Origin: Phymorhynchus buccinoides
Lineage: Eukaryota > Mollusca > Gastropoda > Neogastropoda > Raphitomidae
Assembly: GCA_017654935.2 (NCBI GenBank)
Contig: CM065680.1
Coordinates: forward strand, 36,025,155 to 36,089,154
Reading direction: 5' to 3'
Length of the DNA: 64,000 nucleotides
Under the pieces are notes generated by a model. It was not told where the DNA came from. It was given only the letters and a program-made list of their open reading frames with translations, and did not search any database. Position 1 is the stretch's first letter, and each line of letters opens with the position of its first letter. Positions 27,201-35,140 of the stretch are shown here, piece after piece. The translations under genes and the position numbers were made by a program.

Positions 27201-30200
27201 CCATTTTTGAAGCTACTTCACCAAGCTAATACATTTGTAAATAAGTTAATACATTAATAAATAAACCAAAGACTAAACAAAATAGTTAACTTTGCCATCC
27301 AAAGGTTTGGTTAAGAACACAATTTTTTTCAAATATACAGCCATTTATAGCAGTTAAATGTATTTTCATATAATAGACAATTTTCGGGAGAAGAAAAAAG
27401 GGAGAGCACTACGTGAAAATTAGAGTAGTCTACCTTGAACGAATCAGTCAAACCATACATAACAACAAACACAGCACGAGGCGAGTTCATTGGGCAAGTG
27501 TAACTTCCTGTTTGTGTTTGAGTACTTTGACCGATTCTGTCAAGCAGGATCACTCGCCATGAGATTACTTCCCTCAACTATTTGCGAACATTTCCTATTA
27601 CGTTAATTTTGGTGATCTTAAAGACACACTGACCCACCACGATTAAGTCCCTTGTTTTTCTCTGGGTAGCTGTGACCCACATACAAATGCCCCCAACTTC
27701 ATAGCAGCGCCCAACGATTATTCCCTGTCGACGGCGTATTTTGGTACTTTTCTGATTTTTTTTTACGATAGCTAAACAAACTCAAACAATAAAGTGTTTG
27801 GTATCAAAAGAAAGAGCAAACATGGTTATTGTAAAATGTATTCGATATCTGCTAACGTGTAGGTATGACGTTCTCTTAAAGTAATAAAGGTTACTGAGTT
27901 AAAAAAAAATTGTTTACATTCTATTCTGTTCAACACAACACCAAAATAGGGGTAAAACGGGGAAATAATGCTTCGTTCTTACCTTCAAATCATCCAGGAA
28001 TTATTATATAATCCATATACAAGAGAACACGAACACACGACACGACACAAAGAGGTGCAGGTACAGATTCATCTTCAGAATCACTGCTTTGCAGTACATC
28101 ATCGAACAAAAATCTTTCATCTTCTTCCTCACGTGTTTCCACTTCTGTCACTATCTTCATCACCCGACCCACATTGTAAAATTATTTCAAGCACCTCTTT
28201 GGCGGAGAAATGCAACCCACGCTTGTGGTTAGCAGACATTTTTTCGCCAGTGAAATTCCTGACTGCTTAGTCGGGAAAACCCGATACCGGGTTCAGCATT
28301 CCAATCTCACATTCTTGCACGTGCACACGTTAGAGGCATCCAAACTAGCAACGATAACCTAGCTAAGATATCCATAGAACGCATTTAAGAGAGGTTGTTT
28401 CCCTTACACCGAAAATGGGGAAGCTAGAGAATTTTTCAAAGTTCATGCAGCCAGTGACTGCTGCACCGTCTCCCGGTTCAGTCTCTGCAGCAGCAGTAGG
28501 GTGCTGCACCGTCTCCCGGTTCAGATCCTGCAGCAGCAGTAGGGTGCTGGACCGTCTCCCGGTTCAGATCCTGCAGCAGCAGTAGGGTGCTGAACCGTCT
28601 CCCGGTTCAGATCCTGCAGCAGCAGTAGGGTGCTGCACCGTCTCCCGGTTCAGATCCTGCAGCAGCAGTAGGGTGCTGCACCGTCTCCCGGTTCAGATCC
28701 TGCAGCAGCAGTAGGGTGCTGCACCGTCTCCCGGTTCAGATCCTGCAGCAGCAGTAGGGTGCTGCACCGTCTCCCGGTTCAGTCTCTGCAGCAGCAGTAG
28801 GGTGCTGCACCGTCTCCCGGTTCAGTCTCTGCAGCAGCAGTAGGATGCTGCACCGTCTCCCGGTTCAGTCTCTGCAGCAGCAGTAGGGTGCTGCACCGTC
28901 TCCCGGTTCAGTCTCTGCAGCAGCAGTAGGGTGCTGCACCGTCTCCTGGTTCAGATCCTGCAGCAGCCATACGTGACCAACCCGTTGCGAAAAGGTTAAG
29001 TACTATTAGCAATACAAACCACGGTGATATTTCTCACAGTTGAGATAATAAAGTAGTCTTGAATGGAGTATGAATAACAATCCTTTTATGATTGCAGCAA
29101 TACAAACCGCGATGGGGCTACAATCGGAAAGACCCCTCCAAGAGTTGGGCACTGGAGGTACCCGAGAATGCTGGTGAGATTTTGTTTTACTACCTGCATT
29201 ATTTATGACTTTGTAAATCTCGCAATTTCTGTCTGTTCATGGCTGACAATGTTAAGACGATAACATTTGAACGGAATTTTGCATGCACATAGGCACCTAG
29301 GTTATCTAGGCCAAGACCAAAAATGAAGGTCATTGGTCAAAGGTCAAGGTCACTGGAGCAGAAAATGTGCTGCGCAGTGTCTTAACGCTCGTGTTAAGTA
29401 ATTTAGAATATGAAGTGTAAGAGATTGCTGGAGCTGCTAATTCTACATGTTACTACACTAATTCTACATTAAACATTTGACTATTTTGATCAGATTGTTG
29501 ACACTCCTCTATGGTTGGTAGTAGCGGTCTATATAAATATCATAAATAAATGGCATGAGAAGTGTTATGCTTTTGGGGTTTTTTCATTAAAAAAAATTTT
29601 AACTTTAAAATGGGACATGGTTTTCAAGAGGAAAAAATATAAAACAAGAAGCCATAAGCAGTGATGTCCTGAGGCCCCGAGACAAAGTCCTATTAAAACT
29701 GAAAATGTCCTATTGTGTTTTGCCCTGTCTGGGCAAATTTACTATTCAATTTTAACACTGGCAGGATTGTCTAATGTCTTATTGATTTTTGCAAGAGCCA
29801 GGATATTGTCCTATTGATTTTTCTTGTCTCGGGACAGTTTCATTCGATCCCAGGTGCATCATTGCATAAGATTTAACTTTCTTAGAATTACAGTAGTTTA
29901 AGACTTTTGTTTGCCAAATGTTAATGTGGTGATGTTGTTTTTGTTCTTTGTTTATATTTGTTTGAAATTTACTGTTTAAAAGGAGTCAGAAAGAAATTCA
30001 GTTTATTTGTTTTTTAAATTACTACTGTGCTGTTAAAATTACTCCTTTTTTACGTTTTTTGTTTCAGATCCAATGGAAGATCAGTTTGAAAAGCTGAAAA
30101 AACAAAAGAAAGAGAGCGTTGCAAAGAACGAGTTGCAACGCCTTAGGAACATCGCCAGAGGAACAAAATCCAAAGGTACTCTGCTACACACTTGCCATAT

Positions 30201-33200
30201 TGCCGTTTTCTTGAAAATAAAGTTTTATAATGGACACCAAGTAGATGAATGCATTTTTTACATGTAATACTGGAATTATGAAAATCTTTAAACAATTGAC
30301 AGGCATCAGAATTGTCAGAGGATCAGAGGATTAAGAATTTCTGACAGAGGATTGGCCTCCTGTCAGAGGTTTTGCCTTTTGATTCAGTATTATCCTTTGA
30401 GCTAATAGCATTTAGAAGTGATTTATCACTATATTAGCCTTTTTGGTGGTGTTCGGAACTCATTTCAATGTTGTCCCTCTTCAGTCTAGGGCCTAGATAG
30501 CCCTTTTACCACGGTTTTCAGAGGATTGGACTTCTGACTATTCTGATGCCTGAATTGACTCTCATTGAGCGTTCTTTAAAATCAATGATGGCATTATCTT
30601 TGTTGTTTTTTATGGGGGAAAAGGAGATAGAGTTATTGAAAATTAAAAGGGCAGGGCCCAAAATATTTGCCTAATAAATCAAGTTTTTCCCATTATTGAG
30701 GTCCTTTTGTTTCTATTTTTTATGGAATATATTTCTATTCCCTATCAAACATTTGTTTCTTCTTCTACGCTAATTTTAAATTGGATATAGTAATACCAAA
30801 GATATTCTAAAAGGGTAAGATGGATTACTTAAGAGCTCGGCGAACCGGGCTGATAGAGTTATCGTTAGTGGGGACAGTACACTTTTCACAGTGGAGGCTA
30901 TCCAAAAACTCAGACTGGAACTTGAACGGAGAATTCAACTGGCCTATCGACGTGTAAAATGTGTCCTGTTTAAAAGGGACATAACCAGTGTTTCTGTCCT
31001 CACTACTCATATAGGGAAAAGAGACCGGATGCTTATCTTCCCCTATACAGTCTTTGGTAATACTAGTAGGGGATGCTTATATCACGTATTTCCCCCTTTT
31101 TTCCCCCACAAAATCATGATAATATATTGATATAGTCACCCACGAGAGTAGATGCAATCAATATTGATGAACGTCCATTATCAGACATCTGCATTGTTCT
31201 CAGATTTTTGTTGTTATTATAATCAAATATGGCTGTTTTATTTCAAAGACATTTATGCGAATGCACTTACTGATTTTGATTTCATGGATATGGGCTCTGA
31301 TTGTTCTGAAAAAACAACAACAACACTGGGCAATGTGTATGTGTGTCGTGTGCACATGTGCGTGCACGCACATGATAGCATGTGTTTGTCTTTATGTGTG
31401 TGTACTCATGTGTTCATGTGTTTCAGTTCCTGGGGTGGGGCTGACGCCCACAGAAAAGCCCTCAAAGGGCCAGTTGGAGACTGCTCTTGCTGTCACTCAC
31501 CGGTCCACGGCCTCTGTCGGGCAGTTCCAGGAGAGACTGCCCAAAGAGAAACAGAAGGGAATAAAAAGAAAGGTGAGCTGTGATTTTTTTTCTGTCCTAA
31601 AGTTGTTGTGATCTATCATATTTTGTTATTATGCTGTGAACTGATACAAAACCATTATGAACCCAAGAAAGTTTGCACACTGGTTAAAACATGAATAACA
31701 TTTCTTCCTTTACCAATTCCTTTTTCCAAATTTATATCCCGAGTTTTACAAAACTGCATATTACTTATGATATCGTCAAGCGTATGTTGTGTATGTGTCT
31801 GAAATTTGTGCCAGACTAATTTATAACTCACAAGTTTCTTCTTCTTCTGCGTTCCATGGCCATATGGCCGCAATGGGTAAGGTACGTATGTGTCCGATTT
31901 TCAGTTTTCACTGGTCTCCCGGCTGCATACAGCCAACACATTCCGATTTCGGAGGAGCTCAAAGGAGAAAAATTATTTGGAAGATTTTTTTTTTTTAAAG
32001 CAGGAGAATGGGCCAATAAGTCAGAAAGATAGATGATAGAAAGCAAAGGGAAAAGGCAGAGTCCAAAGAGAGTGGCAGATTAGAGGAAGTTAGAAGCACA
32101 GAACTTCCAGAAGGTGGGGGAACTATTTTTTTTATGAAAGACCCCCAGGTGTCTTCTCTGGGAACTCACAAGTTTGTTCTATTACCTATGATGTTGTCAA
32201 GTGTGCGTTGTGTGTGTCTGAAATTTGTGCCAGACTAATTTATTACTAGCAAGTTTATTCTATAAAGGGTATGATCCGATCATGATGTTAATGAGGTTGT
32301 AGTTTTTTACACAAACATGGTCAACAAAGGCATTGATTGTTACTGTGAATTGATATTTAACAAAATTCTCATGTCTATGTTCTCATTTAAGGTTCTTTTG
32401 ATACAATGCTGCAAAATGTGTAGGGAGTAGGGGTGGGAAAGGTTTGTAAATGAATCAATATTAGTTCTAAGCATTTTCAAAGATGCTGGAGATCTGTTTT
32501 CGTATTATTATTTTTTCCATTGTTTGGCATGCCAGTCAATTTCTTTTGGATGTGGGGAAACTTAGAGAGAGAGAAAAATAGAGATTTTACGCCTTCTGAG
32601 TCACCAGACTAAAGAGCTCTATGATTTTATTTTATACCCTGAAGGCAGTGGGGTTTCTCCCTGCTCTTATCGACTTTTTAACTGCTGTGGGCTTTATATG
32701 TGCATAAAACGCACATGTCAGACTTGCTTTAAGTCCCCATCCGAAGGACTTGACGTTCAGTTCGATTTTCCTGTCAAACTGGAAAGAAAGGGCGAAACCA
32801 GGATTCGAACCCAGGTCACTCACACATTGAGTTATTGATTTGTGCTATTGCTATTGACTTGTCATGAACGAAGTTAAAGTGGAATCTGGATTTAAAGGAG
32901 ATTTTACAGGGTATCTGTTGTGAAATGTTTCAATTGTTCCTTCTCTGTGGTTGCAGTTCCTGGTTACTGAAGATGACGAGAAGGAGGCACAGAAGAAGAT
33001 TCTAAAGAGAATTTCAGAATCTTCCTCCGTTGTGGATTCCAACAGGGCTGCTAATGCTCTGCAGGCGAAAGAAGAAAGAGAAAGGTAATGTAATGTAAAT
33101 CGATAAATACAAAAATCCCTGGTTTAATGAGGCTTCATACTACTCCTTCAGTCCTTGCCAACACGAAAGGGCAATAATTTTAGGCCAGAACTGCCGATGC

Positions 33201-35140
33201 CCCCTGGTGATGAGTCAGGAGCAGATAATTTTCTGTGGCTATATACTACTAGTTCCTGACAGGCAAGGGTGATAATCTTAAGTAGGGGGCGTTCGCATCT
33301 CAGGTCAAGAGACAGGGGCAGAGAATGTTCGGTATAAAGCCTCATTGTTAACCAGCATACTGGAATTATAAACCAGCCATTTGTCCTTCAAAAGAAATAA
33401 TCCACCGTTGCATAGTTTGTCATGTTTGTATTCTTATATAAACTAATGCTTTCTTTAACTTGCTAGTGTATGGTTTGTATTGAATGTAGTAGTAGGAGTG
33501 GGAAGCAAATGTTGAAATGTTGTTGAACACAAGAAAACACATCAGGTTTTACATTGGAAAAAAAATGCTTTCTTTATCTGAATAAGTAAGATAATAAATC
33601 ATAAATAACACCACACAAAAAGACAAAGTTTGCGTATTAAAAAAAAATCTAAACTGTGTTCGGATTTCATGCATGGAAAAAAAAGTATAAAAAAAGAAAA
33701 GAAAAAAACACCTAAACAACCCCCCCCCCCCCCCCACACACACACACACACACACACATACAAAAAAAGAAGAAAAACACCCACCAAAAAACTGAAGTAC
33801 TTTCCCCCTGTCCTTTATTAACAAAAGTCTTGTAACTTTAAGAAATTGATATCTTGATGTCATTGTCAGATTATCTGTAGAGCCATGATTGTTAAAATAA
33901 GTGGAGGCTGTAACTATAATCAATGCTCCTTTTTGAGATTGTCTAAAAAAAAATGAGATAAGTCTAATGGATCAAGCGATAGCTGTCTTATGCTGATGCA
34001 GATAGTATAAGAATACCTAATCACAAATTAAGGTATCGCACATATCTAGTCACAAATTTGCCTGATTTTTATCAGATCATTTGAAAATGTTGGGGTTTTG
34101 CGTGTGTTTTTGTGTACACTGATACAGTTAATAGCAGTGAAAAATAAGATAATGACAAATATTCTTATTTATTTCAACTACAGTGGACCTCCCTTATTAA
34201 CCCTTTCACCGCTAATGTCGCATTTTAGGACCACAATGGTTATGACCCAAGTCAGTAAAAGGTGTGAAAATAAGATATGTTTTCATCCTATAACCTTATG
34301 TTATTAATGTTGGGAGATAAGGAAAGGCTTTATTTGACACATGTCATAAGGCGATTCACTGTATTGCTGACACCAACTTTTCTTTACCCAGGTAAATTTG
34401 ACAGAATTTTTTTAGCTAAAAATGGCTGGCGGCAAAAGGGTTAAAAAAAATAACCTGTTATTTTCTCTGAGACATTGCCCTTTGTAAATATTAAAATTAA
34501 TTACCTCCCTTATACAATTCCCTCCCATTTGAGGGTCAAAATAGAGAAAATGTGTTGATATGAATGTGATGCTATAATTAAGAATCAATGTATATATTGT
34601 ACATAATGTTACTTTCCCACTCCCCACCCTCTTCCCTGTTTTTGTAACTTGTTTGTTTCTTTGTTTATTTCCCCTCTTTGCCCCTTTCTTTATTGTTTAC
34701 CACTTTGGAATCTTTAGTTCCTTCGTTTTTTGTGTGTGTGTTTTTACGGATGGCTTGATGAAAAAAAGTATATTATTTGCTTATTCAAATGTTCCATCTG
34801 GAAATCAAATTTTGACTTGACTTGACTTGAGACCTCATTTTGGATGATTTTTTGAAGGTCTTATAAGGGAGGTTCCACTGTATAGCCTATAGTGTAGGAA
34901 TGGTAACATATCATGGTCATTGTATAATTATGCTGATTTTTTCTTTGTTTCAGGGCTGCTTCCAAAAAAGAGGGTGAAGGGAAAAGAAAGGCGGGCAGCA
35001 AAGGAAAAGGGGGCAAGGGATTGAAAGGGGCAAAAGGAAAGAAAGGGGGGATGGGAGGAAAAGGGGGGATGGGAGGAAAAGGGGGGAAAGGAAGCAAAGC
35101 AGGAACAGGGAAAAAGACTGGTGGTAAAAAGAGACATTAA
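14901..35140 (+). CDS. RRS1: Ribosome biogenesis regulatory protein RRS1, ten exons
   Basis: Nucleolar assembly factor of the large ribosomal subunit; with RPF2 it recruits the 5S RNP to pre-60S particles (family knowledge). Exons: 14901-15040, 17536-17608, 20645-20683, 24504-24542, 25785-25886, 29098-29173, 30068-30175, 31427-31572, 32957-33084 and 34954-35140. All junctions keep frame and the total is 345 codons, close to the human protein (about 365). Conserved blocks in order are VGNLLAFDVNQ (residues 31-41), LPEPATVLPREKAVPKP, TTKWEKFAQLKGI, RWGYNRKDPSKSW, VAKNELQRLRN and TASVGQFQERLPKEK. The C-terminal 60 residues are a Lys/Gly nucleolar-type tail with GGMGGK repeats. The start ATG is the first in the exon and gives MAAIRVEDFLQD. 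Intron 1 uses a GC donor; the others are GT-AG. Exons 4-10 recur downstream in the duplicated lap. Confidence 0.95.
15541..16530 (-). pseudogene. LINE reverse transcriptase fragment in RRS1 intron 1
   Basis: Reading the - strand: VKSGVPQGSVLGPCLFLAYI (about 16510-16451), ARLFADDTAVY with the catalytic DD, then WEKK followed by an in-frame TGA (16307-16312 area) and NMQFHPGKC, TAKYLGVTL, LEYACMVWDPFTQKSI, RAARFVLNRYHRTASVTDML and so on to a stop at 15545. Family members have Trp at the stop position (EKKWNMQFHP), so a single TGG to TGA change is likely. The copy is 5'-truncated just before the RT B motif. It is of the same group as the 12.4-14.4 kb fragments and lies antisense to RRS1. Confidence 0.85.
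16826..17345. repeat. Long inverted repeat in RRS1 intron 1
   Basis: Bases about 16826-16970 are inverted at about 17195-17345, with roughly 80% identity. Matching words include ACACTCACTTTGCTCT, AAATCAAACCGTCAAA and GCGATTCCTCCTTGGC, plus GATGAGTTTTTGC. The loop is about 225 bp. It could be a decayed foldback transposon. Confidence 0.7.
17536..17608 (+). CDS. RRS1: RRS1 exon 2
   Basis: Follows acceptor TTACAG and ends at CAG|GTATGA. Codes the rest of Arg47 and residues 48-71 (MDKEQFLLNL...QSLEQ), matching the helical segment before the LP motif in the family. Confidence 0.85.
17703..17916. mobile_element. hAT-like MITE
   Basis: Ends CAGGGCTCCCA (17703-17713) and TGGGAGCCCTG (17906-17916) form an inverted pair. 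Inner GGGTCCCAGGGA / TCCCTGGGACCCC words add further symmetry. CAGGG termini are usual for hAT elements. No clear target-site duplication is visible. Confidence 0.55.
17921..18991. mobile_element. Degenerate CAGTGGAACxTCC-type MITE
   Basis: The left end CAGTAGAACATCCCAATTAAGA and right end GTCTTAATATGGAAGTTCCAGTG form an imperfect inverted pair related to the younger element at 24973-25148. An inner copy of TATTAAGACC near 18925-18950 repeats the end motif. The interior has no transposase-like frame. Confidence 0.5.
19262..19990. repeat. Degenerate tandem repeat (GTAACG / GCAAATTTGAAGCG units) ending in (CA)n
   Basis: Four diverged units share AGCAAATTTGAAGCGATT, AAACGGCGGAGTTATAAGG and CCCGTTT (near 19357, 19497, 19622 and 19900). 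The first two also share a run of GTAACGCCTAGTAACG words and a GTTGGCGCTGCTCTGAGAGT block. The series ends in (CA)n at about 19965-19986. Possibly an old transposon-derived satellite. Confidence 0.7.
20042..20116. repeat. (CA)n microsatellite in RRS1 intron 2
   Basis: GCATGCATGC followed by CACACG and then a regular CA run (20084-20115). Confidence 0.9.
20176..20595. mobile_element. MITE with TACCATATTTTTCAGAC ends, carrying a nested 280-bp repeat
   Basis: GTACCATATTTTTCAGACTT at the left and ATAGTCTGAAAAATAGGGTAC at the right are inverted, with GGTGCACCTTATAG next to the right end. This resembles the widespread animal MITE type with a 'GTATTTTTCGGACTATAAG' end (established as common; superfamily not assigned). 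The interior (about 20190-20478) is the interspersed repeat also found at 30793-31062. Confidence 0.65.
20645..20683 (+). CDS. RRS1: RRS1 exon 3 (13-codon micro-exon)
   Basis: Acceptor GTTGCAG, donor AAG|GTAAGC, phase 0 on both sides. Codes LPVEQRDHISVVK, aligning with the LPTERVEEAIVAR-type segment of vertebrate RRS1. Confidence 0.85.
20791..21191. mobile_element. MITE with ACCGTAATTTATGGC ends
   Basis: Left end ACCGTAATTTATGGCCTATC followed by AGGCGC. Right end GCGCCTTATG...GCCTTATGGGCCGTAAATTAC. The internal GCGCCTAATCCGGCGC and GCGCCTTATCGGG words repeat the end motif. Non-coding. Confidence 0.65.
21192..21894. other. RRS1 intron 3, no element recognised
   Basis: AT-rich intronic sequence with a short G run near 21561. 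Nothing further is recognised. Confidence 0.4.
21895..22140 (-). mobile_element. Inverted LINE 3' tail
   Basis: AAATCCAAATCCAATTCC, CATCTTTATTATCTCATAAC, GAAATTGCAGCCAGGTGCAC and CAACACTGCAATGTTGTAATT are the reverse complement of 22430-22600. This is therefore a second 3' end of the same LINE facing the one that follows. Confidence 0.7.
22142..22612 (+). pseudogene. LINE 3' end: ORF2 C-terminus, 3' UTR, (TTTGA)n tail
   Basis: A 67-codon frame (22142-22345) ends in LPSGRRYRTLKLKIRAQKT and LLRSIHLLNS, the pattern found at the very C-terminus of CR1/L2-type LINE ORF2 proteins. A 3' UTR follows (with a duplicated TGATAAATGTGTTTATTGTT) and ends in AATAAAGATGATTTGATTTG repeats, the pentameric tail. 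Strongly 5'-truncated. With 21895-22140 it forms a hairpin-like pair. Confidence 0.7.
22709..22800 (+). repeat. Second copy of the 1541 interspersed repeat
   Basis: TTAGTCACAGAGACT, TCTCTGGGAAATTCAG and GTCGCACCTAGTGCACTACC align in order with 1541-1620. Confidence 0.5.
22850..23077. mobile_element. MITE with CCCTTGACTGCCA ends and TTAA flanks
   Basis: TTAA (22846-22849), TCCCTTGACTGCCA, then an AT-rich body, then TGGCAGTCAAGGGG and TTAA (23078-23081). The TTAA duplication and CCC start are characteristic of piggyBac-type elements. It is 228 bp with no coding capacity. Confidence 0.75.
23791..24375. mobile_element. pogo/Tigger-like MITE
   Basis: The ends CAGTGGAATCCGTTTAATTG and GATTAAGCGGATTCCACTG are inverted and flanked by TA. 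TTATCGGCC/GGCCGATTAA words recur inside both ends, as in this MITE type. The interior contains (CA)n at 24162-24202. The second-lap copy is 404 bp. Confidence 0.8.
24504..24542 (+). CDS. RRS1: RRS1 exon 4 (13-codon micro-exon)
   Basis: Acceptor TTTTTCCAG, donor GCA|GTAAGT, phase 0 on both sides. Codes LPEPATVLPREKA, the highly conserved LPxPxTxLPREK motif. Confidence 0.92.
24636..24877. mobile_element. piggyBac-like MITE (CCCTTTCACCGC ends, TTAA flanks)
   Basis: TTAA | CCCTTTCACCGCCAGCCATG ... CGACTTTGGCGGTGAAAGGG | TTAA. It is 242 bp and non-coding, in intron 4. A relative lies at 34201-34440. Confidence 0.85.
24973..25148. mobile_element. MITE with CAGTGGAACCTCCCTTATAA ends
   Basis: A TA-flanked 176-bp palindrome: CAGTGGAACCTCCCTTATAA ... 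TTATAAGGGAGGTTCCACTG. AGGTCTTATAAG words repeat inside. Consistent with a pogo/Tigger-type end. Confidence 0.85.
25600..25730 (+). mobile_element. SINE/LINE tail (AAGCGCTATAGAA motif)
   Basis: GTAAAGCGCTCTGAGGATGA followed by AGAGCGCTATAGAAGTTTTA and an AT-rich TTATTATTATT tail. This conserved tail type is widespread in aquatic animal SINEs and LINEs. It lies just upstream of RRS1 exon 5. Confidence 0.55.
25785..25886 (+). CDS. RRS1: RRS1 exon 5
   Basis: Acceptor TGCGACAG, donor AAG|GTAATG. Codes residues 98-131, including TKWEKFAQLKGI and MAWDEEAK, the most conserved part of the family. Confidence 0.95.
25887..27960. other. RRS1 intron 5, first 2 kb, no element recognised
   Basis: AT-rich intronic sequence. 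An 82-codon open frame on the - strand at 27329-27577 lacks a recognisable domain. The same sequence is present in the second lap. Confidence 0.4.
27968..28240 (-). other. Possible antisense exon or transposase remnant in RRS1 intron 5
   Basis: On the - strand an ATG at about 28240 begins MSANHKRGLHFSAKEVLEII and an acidic GSGDEDSD stretch, then stops. The overlapping frame gives VETREEEDERFLFDDVLQSS and DSEDES. A donor-like AAG|GTAAGA lies at about 27982. An N-terminal 'F-AxEVL-I' plus acidic Asp/Glu/Ser run is reminiscent of the starts of piggyBac-type transposases, which I cannot confirm. It is kept in both laps and, frame-altered, in the inverted third copy. Confidence 0.25.
28461..28965 (+). 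repeat. 43-bp minisatellite in RRS1 intron 5, 12 units
   Basis: The unit TGCTGCACCGTCTCCCGGTT / CAGATCCTGCAGCAGCAGTAGGG repeats with an exact 43-bp period. The variable part reads CAGATCC or CAGTCTC, and the CTGCAC word is sometimes CTGGAC or CTGAAC. The second lap (49921-50430) also has 12 units, with one C>T and a one-base deletion in its seventh unit. Confidence 0.95.
29098..29173 (+). CDS. RRS1: RRS1 exon 6
   Basis: Acceptor GATTGCAG, donor CTG|GTGAGA, ending in phase 1. Codes PRWGYNRKDPSKSWALEVPE, the WGY-rich block. Confidence 0.92.
29661..29872. mobile_element. Probable hAT-like MITE in RRS1 intron 6
   Basis: The left CAGTGATGTCCTGAGGCC and right CCCAGGTGCATCATTG are imperfect inverted ends. 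TGTCCTATTG-ATTTT words repeat three times inside, and CCGAGACA / TGTCTCGGGACAG is a further inverted pair. Confidence 0.4.
30068..30175 (+). CDS. RRS1: RRS1 exon 7
   Basis: Acceptor TTGTTTCAG, donor AAAG|GTACTC. Codes DPMEDQFEKLKKQKKE and VAKNELQRLRNIARG. Confidence 0.93.
30300..30552. mobile_element. MITE with CAGGCATCAGAA ends and AATTGA duplication
   Basis: CAGGCATCAGAATTGTCAGA at the left and GACTATTCTGATGCCTG at the right are inverted. AATTGA precedes (30294-30299) and follows (30553-30558) the element. The CAG start and short direct duplication suggest hAT. Non-coding, in RRS1 intron 7. Confidence 0.65.
30793..31062 (+). repeat. 280-bp interspersed repeat, second member of the 20190 repeat
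   Basis: AAAGATATTCTAAAAGGGTA, AGCTCGGCGAACCGGGCTGA, GAACTTGAACGGAGAATTCA and ACTCATATAGGGAAAAGAGA match 20190-20478 in order and orientation at roughly 90% identity. Family unknown. A third copy, inverted, is in the noisy block at about 60990-61250. Confidence 0.8.
31427..31572 (+). CDS. RRS1: RRS1 exon 8
   Basis: Acceptor TGTTTCAG, donor AAG|GTGAGC. Codes residues 193-241, including HRSTASVGQFQERLPKEK. Confidence 0.93.
31765..32254. repeat. 70-bp direct repeats flanking an insertion in RRS1 intron 8
   Basis: About 31765-31832 and 32187-32254 share GTCAAG-GT, GTGTCTGAAATTTGTGCCAG and ACTAATTTAT. Between them lie a TTCTTCTTCTTCTGCGTTCC-type repeat and the 31999-32150 interspersed element. 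This looks like a segmental duplication of the target or an old LTR-less insertion. Confidence 0.5.
32637..32828 (-). mobile_element. tRNA-derived SINE
   Basis: On the - strand the B-box GGGTTCGAATCCTGG lies near 32797-32811, beside GTGACCT and TTTCGCCC, as in a tRNA T-arm. The body continues with ACGTCAAGTCCTTCGGATGG, GCGTTTTATGCACATATAAA and GTCGATAAGAGCAGGG. The promoter-like B-box plus a non-tRNA body identifies a SINE rather than a tRNA gene. Copies: 54101-54292 (lap two), a partial one at 59256-59310 and a truncated one at 1722-1796. Confidence 0.75.
32957..33084 (+). CDS. RRS1: RRS1 exon 9
   Basis: Acceptor GGTTGCAG, donor AAAG|GTAATG. Codes FLVTEDDEKEAQKKILKRIS and the following helical, charged segment up to EERER. 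Confidence 0.9.
34181..34880. mobile_element. CAGTGGACCTCCC-type MITE carrying nested insertions
   Basis: The TA-flanked ends CAGTGGACCTCCCTTATT and CTTATAAGGGAGGTTCCACTG belong to the same family as 24973-25148. The 700-bp length is explained by a piggyBac-like MITE (34201-34440) and a LINE/SINE tail ending in TTTTGACTTGACTTGACTTG (about 34550-34835). Confidence 0.75.
34201..34440. mobile_element. piggyBac-like MITE nested in another MITE
   Basis: TTAA | CCCTTTCACCGCTAATGTCG ... AATGGCTGGCGGCAAAAGGG | TTAA, opposite in orientation to the related copy at 24636. Contains the shared TTTACCCAGGTAAATTTGAC block. Confidence 0.8.
34954..35140 (+). CDS. RRS1: RRS1 exon 10 (terminal)
   Basis: Acceptor TTTGTTTCAG. 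Codes the Lys/Gly-rich tail with two GGMGGK hexapeptides and ends TGGKKRH then TAA (35138-35140). The second-lap copy has three hexapeptides. Confidence 0.92.

Noticed and set aside
28461..28965. CRISPR-like array
   Set aside because: Units are contiguous with no unique spacers and the locus is intronic in an animal genome; it is a minisatellite.
31152..31611. 143-codon frame overlapping RRS1 exon 8
   Set aside because: Only 31427-31572 is coding, and in a different frame from this one; the remainder is intron with TG repeats.
32780..32828. Possible tRNA gene because of GGGTTCGAATCC
   Set aside because: No cloverleaf with A-box arm is evident, and the motif is attached to a repeated SINE body.
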